From NCBI GenBank assembly GCA_009760855.2, contig WPIO01000213.1, forward strand, positions 40,001-104,000: 64,000 nucleotides of DNA. The letters are read 5' to 3'. Every line of letters starts with the position of its first letter. Position 1 is the stretch's first letter. Made by a program: the position numbers and the translations under genes. Below are positions 42,056-50,787 of this stretch, one piece after another. The stretch comes from Cristatella mucedo. Taxonomy: Eukaryota > Bryozoa > Phylactolaemata > Cristatellidae. The notes under the pieces are model-generated. The model saw only the letters and a program-made list of their open reading frames with translations, was not told the DNA's origin and made no database searches.

Positions 42056-42769
42056 ATGTTTAAGGTATGCTTCAAAAAGTTTGTCGGAACTAACTTTATT
42101 AAAAACATTACATCTGCAAATAATGCTTTTGTTTACAGGATTACAGGTGGATCTGATAGAATAGTAAGAATACCACCTGGTATATATGCTGCTGTATCTG
42201 ATGATGTAAATATTGGGATTGTTGATACAATAAATAATTCTATTGTATTATCTGGAAGTGATAAGTTTGTTTTAGGTATTGATACTGCTACTTCTAATTC
42301 TTGGATTACTATGCCTGCTGGGTTTACATTTGCTGCTGCTAAGTCTACCATAGCTCCATTACTTGGATTTACTGGAAGTGTTTATACAACAGACAAAACA
42401 CTTCCATTAGATACATATAGTGCAGCTCCTGGAAAACAGTTTACCCAAGTAGTTGTAGATCCAGCAGAAAAAAATATTTCAGAGAATGAAGTTTTTGTTT
42501 CTGACCTAAACTTAATTCTTATAAACTGTAATTTGGTTGCTAGTGGAACAAGTTATATAAATAAAATCGAAACTCAAGCTCTTAGAAGTTTTGCTTATAA
42601 TTTGTATCCTTGGGAACAAATGGTATATGAGCCGAATACTCTTGAATATCACAATCTTGTTGGTGATTCTATTTCTGATATATCGATTACTATTACAGAT
42701 CAAAATTTGAAAGTCTTAGATTTTGGTTTTCAACAAATTACTGTTGTAATAGAAATTATTGAAATATAA
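42056..42769 (+). CDS. Penton-like minor capsid protein 1
   Basis: Intact 237-codon frame, ATG directly after the preceding TAA. It is beta-rich. Features shared with Polinton/adintovirus penton-like proteins: an early IPPGIYA string, an LLGFTG motif near residue 100, and a C-terminal DISITITDQNLKVLDF...ITVVIEI strand pair. It lies next to a paralogue and upstream of the major capsid gene. In the family it forms the five-fold vertex by a single jelly roll. Assignment rests on motifs and synteny. Confidence 0.65.
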   Translation: MFKVCFKKFVGTNFIKNITSANNAFVYRITGGSDRIVRIPPGIYAAVSDDVNIGIVDTINNSIVLSGSDKFVLGIDTATSNSWITMPAGFTFAAAKSTIAPLLGFTGSVYTTDKTLPLDTYSAAPGKQFTQVVVDPAEKNISENEVFVSDLNLILINCNLVASGTSYINKIETQALRSFAYNLYPWEQMVYEPNTLEYHNLVGDSISDISITITDQNLKVLDFGFQQITVVIEIIEI

Positions 42770-42776
42770 TATAAGA

Positions 42777-43627
42777 ATGTCAATAAGAATAACAGGAACT
42801 ACCAGTTCAGATTCAAAAACTCTTGTTCCTCCGTTAATGCTTGGATCAGATTCTGGTTATAACAAAGTAGGATTGCGTAGAGTTGAGTTTACGTATACAA
42901 ACAGAGTAATATCAAATATTACTACTGGAGTAAACGATATGCTTTGGTATAGAGCAAATATAACTAACCCTACAATTATTCTATTGCAGTCCCAGAAGGA
43001 TACTACGATAGTTCAAAACTTGTCACTTACCTAAATAATGCTTTAATAGCAGCCAAAGTATTTTTAAATCCAGCAGGTAGACCTCCAACAAATGGAATAA
43101 AATTTAGTGTAGATACCGATGATAAAATAATTATGCAAGTTGGTCAAGACTATCTTGTGCTACTAGGAACAAATTCTGGAATAATCAACTCTATTGGAGA
43201 CACTTTGAGATTTAGTTCAAATTTGCAAGGCTCATTTGATGCTGCAATTGTTGGTGGGACTCCATATGAAGCTGTAGAAAAAGCAATGTATTTCTCTGGA
43301 ACTTATAAGGCTTGGAATAAAATGCAACTTCCTGATAATTCTGGAGTAAAATGGGTAAGTATTGATTGTGATTTGGTAGATCCTAATAAAAATTATGTTG
43401 AACATAAAAAGGGATTTTTAGAACAATCTTCATCTTTATATTTGATTGATATTAATGATATTAATCCAGGAGAAAAGGTTGACGTGCACATTCCAAATAT
43501 CTTATTCTTACCAACTCGTGGAGACATTGATGCTGTAAGTAGTATTAGAATTAACTTAACAGATCAAAATAAAAATACAATAAATACTATTACAGATGTT
43601 ATAGTTACAATAGAAATTTCGAAATAA
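42777..43627 (+). pseudogene. Penton-like minor capsid protein 2, frameshifted
   Basis: Starts at ATG 42777 behind TATAAGA; the reading frame from 42759 begins at TTG and is not used. A frameshift near 42985-43030 splits it; the bridging frame contains PEGYYDSSKLVTYLN and the main part runs 43133-43627. The C-terminal strand pair (SSIRINLTDQNKNTINTI..VIVTIEI) repeats the one in the preceding gene, so the two look like tandem paralogues. One may be the true penton and the other a cement or vertex protein. Confidence 0.6.
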
Positions 43628-43633
43628 TATAGG

Positions 43634-44257
43634 ATGGGTAGCTATGCCAGAATTGGTCATGGAAGGATAACTGGTGGAAAATATCATGGTTCTGGTGTGC
43701 TTGATAAGATTATTGATGGTGTTGGAAAAGCAGCGCCTGTACTTACTGGATTAACTGGTCTTAGTATGAACATTGCTAACAAAGGAATTGAAATGCATCA
43801 GGCAAGAAAATTAACTGAGTTGCAGACAAAGAAAGAAAAGATTGACCAGGAATATGCTAATAAACGAAGAGAACTTGATGACAAACTTGATGAGGAAAGA
43901 AGAAAGAAAGAACTTGAGTATGAGTTGGAGAAACGTACAAAAGAAGAAGATTATGATAGAAAGATGAAACAGATGGATCTTGAGATAAAACGAGCTATGC
44001 TTGATAAACTTAAACCAAAAAGCAAAAAGAAATACAAAGCAAAGATGGAAGATTCTAAAACTGAAGATTATTCAGAAACGTTAAAAGAAAATAATCCTAA
44101 GGCGTACAAAGAAATAGAAAGAGTTATAAAAGAGAAATCTGTTGTTCCTGCAATTATGCCTAGGCCTGATGGATATGGCGGATATATGAAAAAAAATGGT
44201 GCTGGTTTATACATTCAGAATAAGAAATACATTTTTACTTTCTTATATAGAGAAGAA
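43634..44257 (+). CDS. Gly-rich/coiled-coil virion-type protein
   Basis: Starts at TATAGGATG, 6 bp after the penton-like gene. It has a glycine-rich start (GHGRITGGKYHGSGVLDKI), a hydrophobic GKAAPVLTGLTGLS, then ~90 residues of charged coiled coil (EERRKKELEYELEKRTKEE). The frame runs on without a stop into the major capsid gene; I end it at the capsid ATG, so a lost stop or a real fusion are both possible. It may be a minor virion or scaffold protein (inference). Confidence 0.55.
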
Positions 44258-45786
44258 ATGGCAAGTGCACCAATTGACACTATACTAGAATTAGGCGATC
44301 CTAGCTTTCCTAACTTCAAAATTAAAGATTACCAATACAGAGAGTTTTATCAGAGTAGTGGAAATGAAACAGATAGTATTGCAAATAAACTAGTTACATT
44401 CACCGTTCCTGGCGAACAACAACTTTGCTATGTGCTGTCAGATGCTTATCTGCTGCTTGAAGGTCAATTACAAGTCCAAACAGCTGCTGGTGGAAACTTT
44501 GCAGCACCTGCTAGAACTCTTGCTGCTGGATTTGTTAACAATGCTGGAGCATGGATGTTTAGTTCGATGAGAATCAGACTTAGTGCTGAAGAAATAGAAA
44601 GCTATTCATTGAAAGAAGGCCCTGGAAGTGTATCAACTCTTATGGCTCACCTTACATATCCAAATGATTACAACCGAACAGAAGGACCTGCAACTGGATG
44701 GAAGAAAGATGAAGCAAATTCATTTGATGATCTGTATACAGGCAGCAGTGCTTATGTTAGCCCAAGTGCTTCTGCAGCAACTTCTAGTAATATTGGTTTT
44801 GCTTACAGAAGAGGTCTTTCAAGTGTCTTATCAGATAATGCAGGAACTTTTAGTATCTCACTCCCACTTTCAAGATTGTCTGGATTCTGCGCAGATATGA
44901 ATACATTTTTTTTTATAATATTCCATTTACGCTTGAGATGACACGAGTTGGTGGAAGTGACTTTGATGCTATTATGACTGGTGCATCAGGAGGTGGTGCT
45001 AATACTAACTCAATCACATCTAGAGGTGCTGCTGGGGCTGCTAATGAAGGGCTTTGGAATGCATTTAAGATTAGTATGTCAAAAATGAGGCTGATGGTTC
45101 CTTGTGTTATTCCTAAAGAAAGTATTCAAAGAGCACTTGCTGATGTATCAAGTGAGAGAGCAAAGAAAATTAGACTTAATTACAGAGTCAGACGTTATGA
45201 AAATATGACACTGACTAATTTCAACCAAGGTCTAAAATATACCAGAACTCTATCTGTACAAAATACTATTGATAAAGTTAGGTGGTTGATTGTTGCCGCA
45301 CAAAACACAAACAAATATAATGATTATACTGGAAATCCTTGCACATACAATCATTGTGATATTAAAAATGTTACTGTGCTTGCTAATGGTTCAAAGCAAT
45401 ATCCTACTGTTGCTAGAAGTAGTTATCCAAAAGATGGAAAGTGTTCTACTGCATATCTAGATTTTACTCAAGTCAGAAAGCAGTATCTTGGATTAAATGA
45501 AGTTACAGAACTAGTTGGTGTAACTTTCCCTGAATGGTTAATGCTATATCCAATTCATGTTTTTGATCTCCAATACAATGATGAACCTTTAAGAATCACG
45601 TCAAAACTTGATGTAAGCATTGAGTTTAACTCTCAAATACCTTCACCAATTGTCGCTGGTGTTGCTGCCATAAACATTGGGATTCACTGTTTAACTATCT
45701 GTGAGAACACTGCAGAACTTACTTCTAATGGTGATGGTTCACCATTTAACTGCAGTAAAGGAACATTTGTTATACGATGGAACTGA
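44258..45786 (+). pseudogene. Major capsid protein (double jelly-roll type), frameshifted
   Basis: Start chosen at ATG 44258 behind TATATAGAGAAGAA. The open part starts MASAPIDTILELGDPSFPNF; ~510 residues in two frames, split at a T9 run at ~44909-44917. Second part 44938-45786 includes IELxR-like and EFNSQIPSPIVAG strings. Size, beta-rich character and place after the penton-like genes fit the Polinton/adintovirus hexon, which builds the icosahedral shell. The only visible lesion is the homopolymer indel, which could be a sequencing error. The fold is inferred, not shown. Confidence 0.8.
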
Positions 45787-45821
45787 CATTTAAAAAAATT
45801 TAAACAAGAAATATAATTAAT

Positions 45822-46657
45822 AAATTTGATTTTGTGCAAGGTTCAGATGAGTGGAAAAAATCAATGTCCTTGAATATTGGAGGCTCAGAGGTTTACTCAG
45901 TGCTTGGGAATGATCTAGTATTTGGAGATCAGACTGAAACTGATATAGAATTAATTGCAAATAGAAAACTAAAAAAAATACATTGCTAATAATTCTAGTA
46001 TGAGATTTCCTCCAATGTTGTTTGGTAAAGTATTTGAACCTATTGCTGCTAAGTTTTTAGAAATGAAACTTAAAGTAAAACTTGATAATGCAAATGATTG
46101 TTTTAGTAGTGATGGTGTTTACAGATATTCTCCTGATGGAATAATAGATATAATATTATTAATATTCTCCTGATGAAATAATAGATAACAATACTTTAGT
46201 TGAAATAAAATGCTTGTGGAGCAAAAATATTATTGATGATTTTATACCTAAACAATATCACGCACAGTGTTTACTTGGTTCACATGTTTTAAAACTTTGT
46301 GAATGTTTTTACTCTGAGTTTGAGATTTTTGTTCCTGGATTAAATTGTGAAGAACCTCCGTTAGATGATGTAGCAGCCGGTAATGAAAGAATTCCTAATA
46401 CTGATTTGGATATGCCACTTAGAGAACCAATTTTTATGCTATTACTTAAAGATGAAAAGTATTTTGATTTTGAATTTGATATTATAAGAAAGTATGGCAG
46501 ATTTAATAATAGGAAAGCAAATGGTTATGATATAAAGTATTATATAAAAAGATGTTTGATCCAAGTGATAGAAGAAGAGGATCCTTGTAGATTTGTTGGA
46601 ATAATTCCTATTGTTAAAGAAGTGCTAGATAGATCAAAAATTTTAATTAATAACTAT
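45822..46657 (+). pseudogene. YqaJ/lambda-type exonuclease, broken
   Basis: Motifs in order: VQGSDEWKKS and IGGSEVYSVLG (N-terminal), FGKVFEPIAAKFLE (46020-46060), YSPDGIIDN (Asp-Gly of the active site), LVEIKC (Glu-x-Lys), YHAQCLLGSH (Gln). This is the layout of the PD-(D/E)XK exonucleases used in viral recombination. No start ATG is present: the frame begins AATAAATTTGAT, where loss of one G from an ATG is a simple explanation. Stops near 45985 and a 37-bp tandem duplication at 46125-46198 break it. The remaining frame merges into the fibre-like gene downstream. Confidence 0.78.
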
Positions 46658-46660
46658 ATG

Positions 46661-47520
46661 ATGAGTCGAAGACATCATTGTGAGGTGTGCGTAACTAGAA
46701 TAAATGGTTATATTCTATCAGATATTGATGCAAATGGTAATAGAATAATTAATATGAGAGATCCTGTGAATGATGGTGATGCTGTAACTAAATCGTATGC
46801 AGATGCAAACTTTATTGTAAATAGTGGTACTTCTTTAAATCTTCAGAATAGACCAATTGCAAATCTTGCTCCAGGAGTTAATTCAACAGATGCTGTTAAT
46901 GTTAGTCAAGTATCAAACTATGTAAATAAATCTGGAGATACAATGACTGGAGATTTAAATATGAATAGTTTTGCTATACTTCTACATATTGGAATTCTAG
47001 TTTTACTACTCCAACAGTTTTACCTGATGATTTTTGTGTTACTTATGGAGGATTAAAACGAGATGTGTTATTGAAGAATTCTCCTGCTACAACAAATTTA
47101 AATATGAATAATAACTCTATAATTAATGTGGCTGAACCTGTTAATTATTCAGATGCTGCAACAAAATCATATGTTGATAGAACAGTTAAAAAAATAACAG
47201 AAGTTGTTGTACTTACATTTAATCCTAGAGCAATGAATTCTATTATTAATATTTCTACTGCATATTCTTGGACAAATAAGAATAGTCCTCCACTAATAAT
47301 ACTAAGTGCAATGGTTGTTGGATTGTCTAACTGTATACAACTAAAGCCTAGCAGCGATACGACAATAGTATCAGGAGATATACGTGCTATAAATACATCG
47401 CCGACTGGATCAGATTTTAAGTATTATGCATACTTTACAAGAATCCCGATAGAATATTATTATGTTGATAACCTAGGAAATATGAAAATTAATCTATTCA
47501 TTTCTTACATAAGTACCTGA
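46661..47520 (+). pseudogene. Fibre-like protein E, frameshifted
   Basis: ATG 46661 (or 46658) is in the same open frame as the exonuclease end. It carries the same repeats as the minus-strand set: IINMRDPVNDGDAVTKSYAD, LAPGVNSTDAVNVSQVSNYV, MTGDLNMN, and after a frameshift near 46975 INVAEPVNYSDAATKSYVD. It has a beta-rich C-terminal tip to 47520. It is the only fibre-like gene on the + strand. Confidence 0.7.
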
Positions 47521-47528
47521 AAAGTATA

Positions 47529-47687
47529 AGTGAACTATTAGAACAATTAATTCTTTTAATTTTGTTGCTTTATGCTTACCTTTTACTAGCGGGAATAGTT
47601 TTGCTATATGCATTATTGATTCGTGTTCTAAACAATGATGATTACAGAATAATTCGGAACACCTTTTTTAAAGTGTTTCTTTGCTAA
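47529..47687 (+). pseudogene. Small one- or two-helix membrane peptide, no ATG
   Basis: A 52-codon open frame right behind TATAAG. It contains ELLEQLILLILLLYAYLL and AGIVLLYALLIRV, a strong membrane segment. No ATG is present at the expected place, so the start may have been lost. It overlaps the 3' end of the convergent zinc protein gene. Confidence 0.35.
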
Positions 47688-47942
47688 ACAGTATATCTTT
47701 GTAGGTCTTTGTTTAGAATATTTATTCCTTGCATAATAACAATCTGCACAAATAATTATTTTGTTATTTCTTAAAACACCACAATCAAAATCTGTTTCTG
47801 TACTATCTAAATCGCAGATATCGCAACGCATTTCATAATTTAACTTTGATCTTCGTCTAAACTTTTGGCAAACTGGATGACCTGACTCTAAGTATTCAAT
47901 TTCGCTAAATGATGTCGAACAAGTATCACAACATATTTCCAT
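47628..47942 (-). CDS. Multi-zinc-finger protein
   Basis: Intact 104-codon frame starting at TATAGAAATG. It has CDTC, CDIC and CADC pairs and further Cys, giving two or three probable zinc sites. Its opening (MEICCDTC) resembles the zinc ribbon at 40143 (MEIYCLKC), so the two may be related. It is divergent to the integrase, sharing a 9-bp start region. Role unknown; a regulator is possible. Confidence 0.6.
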   Translation of the reverse strand: MEICCDTCSTSFSEIEYLESGHPVCQKFRRRSKLNYEMRCDICDLDSTETDFDCGVLRNNKIIICADCYYARNKYSKQRPTKIYCLAKKHFKKGVPNYSVIIIV

Positions 47943-47951
47943 TTCTATAGA
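47943..47951. promoter_or_regulatory. 9-bp divergent start region TTCTATAGA
   Basis: Lies between the start codons of the zinc-finger protein (minus) and the integrase (plus). With the next base it is the perfect palindrome TTCTATAGAA, so each gene sees TATAGAA or TATAGA against its ATG. It is the tightest of three such divergent pairs. Confidence 0.55.
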
Positions 47952-48822
47952 ATGACATTTTTAACTCTAAATGAAAGAAAAAAGGAAGGGAAATTTAATC
48001 CAGAGTCTGATATAAGCCAGATATTCAAGCCAAGACCGAAAGTAATTCCAAAAGGGTTCATTAATACTGTTGAACCTAATAAAAATCATCAAGCAGACAT
48101 TTTGTATATGCCGAATGATTTTGGTTACAAATATGCTTTGAGTTTTATTGATGTTGCTAGCAGATATAAAGATTCAAGACCGCTTAAAACAAAGTCTTCT
48201 AAAGAAGTAACACAAGCTATTATAGATATTTATACAAAAATTATATTGAAATGGCCAAAGAAAATAACAGTAGATCCTGGAACTGAGTTTAAAGGAGAGT
48301 TCATGAAAGAAATGAAAAGACATGAAACACAAGTTATAGCGACTAGTAAAAAGAGTGTTGCACTTGTTGAAAGAATGAATAGAAAGAATGAATAGAACAG
48401 TAGCAGAAAGAGCATTTATTGCGCAATACGAAAAAGAATTAGAAAACATTAATAATGGAGATTACACTAGAAATAAAGAATGGATTTATAATTTACCAAA
48501 GATTATTGATTATCTAAATACTAGCGTTATAACATCGATTGGTGAAGAACCTGTAAAGGCGATAAAAAAAGAATCAGTAAAACTGAGTATACCAAAATAT
48601 CATAGAAAAGTTGGAGAACAAGAAATATTACTAGAACTTGTAACAGCTGTTAGATATTTACTAGAACCAGGTGAAGGAGAAGATGAAAAAAGAAGAAGAG
48701 CTACAGATCCGATATGGAGCTTGACTAAGCATACTATTGTTAGAATAATGGTATTGAAAAAACAACCGGTTAGATTTTTCGTAAATGATGTTAAGAGAAG
48801 CTTTGTTAGAGAGGAATTGTAA
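47952..48822 (+). pseudogene. RVE-family integrase, frameshifted by a 13-bp duplication
   Basis: Starts at TATAGAATG. It is a DDE recombinase of the retroviral/Polinton type that inserts the element. First Asp in HQADILYM, second in TVDPGTEF, Glu in ALVERMNR; D-to-E spacing fits D,D(35)E. AGAATGAATAGAA is duplicated in tandem at ~48371-48396, right after the catalytic Glu, and shifts the frame. The C-terminal part continues at 48388-48822 (AIKKESVKLSIPKYHRKVG). Catalytic residues are otherwise intact. Confidence 0.9.
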
Positions 48823-48826
48823 GTGA

Positions 48827-49228
48827 TTAAGCAAGAGAAGTAGTTTCTCTTTGTGAAAGTTCTGCTATAATATCGTCAAACTCTTCTTTTGTAACTACTT
48901 CATCAGATAAAGCATCAGTTATTTTTTAAATAAATTCGGTGTTAGAATTGAAAGTAAATCTTTTTCTTTTATCTATTTCAACTAAAACACCATCAACCGC
49001 CATTAGCATTGCTGTTAAGGCTGAGAGAACAGAGACTACATTAGTTATATCCGGATGTGCATAAATATGTGTTGTAGAAACTGTAACTCCTAAAGCTACT
49101 AGTATATTTACGATTTTAATTATATATCCAACTCTTGTTAACTGAGTTAGACATGATCTAACTTTAATTTTATATGCAACTACCTCATCATATCTTTGAA
49201 GAACAAACTTTTTTCTTAAATCTGCCGT
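48827..49228 (-). pseudogene. Membrane protein, start ATG changed to ACG
   Basis: TATAGGAAA on the minus strand is followed by ACG (49228-49226) where all sister genes have ATG. The frame then encodes ADLRKKFVLQRYDEVV, two hydrophobic segments (IIKIVNILVALGVTV; VVSVLSALTAMLMAV) and an acidic tail (EEFDDIIAELSQRE), about 134 codons. One TAA lies at 48926-48928. It stops at 48827-48829, convergent with the integrase. Function unknown; it may be a virion membrane or holin-like protein. Confidence 0.5.
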
Positions 49229-49289
49229 TTTCCTATAATTATTAAGTTTTTAATTGTATGATACTTTTTTAAATTATTTAAAAATATAT

Positions 49290-50511
49290 TTAATTGTAAT
49301 ATACAGGAGGTTTATGACTACACCATGGAAACATACAATTGCAAACATCATTATCTTTACTATCATAATCGTGAGCGTCGCAGTTGCCACATTACTCCAC
49401 TTCTCGCCGACCTGCACTGGTTACCAGTCAAGCAACGGATTGACTTCAAGATTTTGTCGCTCACTTTTAGGTCTCTTCATTCTATGGCTCCAGCCTATCT
49501 TTCAGATATACTACCCCATCAGGCCAAGCATCGTACCACTCGCTTTTCGGAATCCAACAGTCTAGAAATACCTCATACAAACCTTAAATCCTCTGGAGAC
49601 CGTGCATTTAGCTCGTATGCTCCCACAGCCTGGAACTCCCTCCCGACCTGCATCAGAACATCCCCTGACCTGACCACATTTAAAAGAAACTTAAAAACAT
49701 ACCTATTTAGGACAGCATTTAGTGGGTCCTTGTGATTCGTCCTCGATGTGCTTATGCGTGCTGACACTGTGCATGCTGCCACTAACCACATTTGCATGCT
49801 GACCCAGTGCATGTAACCCCTAAACATGTTATTCATTGTGTTTGTTTTTCAAGCATGATTTTACTTACTATTCTATTGCGTATCACTTTGCAGCAAATGT
49901 AAAGCGCCTAGAAAGAGATTAAGTTCTCTGAGGGCGCTTTATCAAGTGCAATATTATTATTATTATTATTATTATAATCTGTAACTGTAATTTCTGGTAC
50001 TCCTAATTCTTTAAGTTCTCTCACATAATTATATTTTCTTTCCAAGATGTTTTATCTTTATCACAAAAACAATCATCAGTACTAACATTGTTTACATAAC
50101 AAGTGTGATGATTACAATGAGTATATTCTTCATTTTGTAATTTTAAATTAATTGATAAAATTTCTTTATACTTCTCAGGCCAATCCATTTTTTTAATTTC
50201 AGAACTTCTCTCTTTTTCACACTTTTCAATATGTTTTTTTACTAGTTTTCTTCTGAAACTAACAGCTTTAGAAACAACTTCTTTTAAAATATAGTTAAAA
50301 CTATAGACATTATAAACTTTATCGAATGAGCATGTTTTATCTTTTATCAAAGTATATTTTGTGACAAATATGCTAAGTTCCTTAACTTTTGAAGGTATAT
50401 GCTCTGTAAGTGAGCAATGATTTGAGAATATTCTATAAACTCTTTTTTCCAAATATGTGCCTTTTCCCCTTTCCTCCTAAATAATGTTCTAGAAGTATAA
50501 GATAAAGGCAT
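49290..50511 (-). pseudogene. Cys/His-rich element protein, split by a LINE
   Basis: Starts at ATTTATAGTAAATG (50511). A short N-terminal part (MPLSYTSRTLFRRKG) changes frame near 50465. The main frame runs 50452-50021 (SNHCSLTEHIPSKVKELSIF) and has CNHHTCYV and CFCDKDK. Another change near 50020 leads to KELGVPEITVTDY, then the LINE-A at 49371-49973. The last ~20 codons lie beyond it at 49290-49364, with CNCMFPWCSH. There are several possible zinc ligands. It is the right-most gene of the element. Unknown family. Confidence 0.55.
49371..49973 (+). mobile_element. LINE-A, 5'-truncated, with target duplication
   Basis: A 0.6-kb insertion flanked by ATAATC at 49365-49370 and 49974-49979. It holds only the C-terminal ORF2 region (HITPLLADLHWLPVKQRID), the 3' UTR hairpin and (ATT)n. 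It is nearly identical to the 11755-12527 copy in its shared part, so the insertion is recent. Confidence 0.95.
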
Positions 50512-50529
50512 TTACTATAAATATAAAAT

Positions 50530-50781
50530 AAATCTTTTAAATTAAATTTAGAAACTCTGAAAAAAAATTACTATAATATATAATAACTAAATTTTGAAAT
50601 GTAGTCTATTGTTTTCCATTGCGCCGAAGCAATATCTTTTGGAGTAGGATTTGACTTTTCTTTTTCGGACACTGACACTCAGGAGGGCCACTTCAAAAGG
50701 AGACCGAGCGAAAGCGAGGTCGAATTTTGGAGTGTGCTCGAGTGAGGGTCAGGGTGCGAAATAGAAAAATCACATACTACT
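50530..50781. repeat. Right terminal region of the virus-like element
   Basis: A non-coding stretch that changes from AT-rich to balanced composition and ends ...TCACATACTACT at 50781; read inwards it starts AGTAGTATGTGA. Polinton terminal inverted repeats typically start with AG. The matching left copy is not in the window, so the inner limit of the repeat cannot be set. AGGCGA at 50782-50787 is the candidate target duplicate. It contains a mirror-like GAGCGAAAGCGAG. Confidence 0.7.
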
Positions 50782-50787
50782 AGGCGA

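Larger units (their letters stand above)
27178..50781. mobile_element. Maverick/Polinton (adintovirus-like) element, decayed
   Basis: A 23.6-kb AT-rich block with a virus-like gene set: protein-primed PolB at the left end, RVE integrase near the right, and capsid, penton-like, packaging ATPase, protease, PLA2-like virion protein and fibre genes between. The right terminus reads ...CATACTACT on the + strand (AGTAGTATG... inward), the AG...CT form typical of Polinton ends; a candidate 6-bp target duplicate, AGGCGA, follows at 50782-50787. The left terminal repeat and the polymerase N-terminus are missing. Many genes carry stops or frameshifts, and two LINE-A copies are inserted at 37186 and 49371. 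It is best read as a defective integrated copy. Confidence 0.93.

Noticed and set aside
44900-44940. Programmed ribosomal frameshift in the capsid gene
   Set aside because: The T9 run is a simple indel site, and similar breaks occur in many genes of the element, so decay or sequencing error is more likely.
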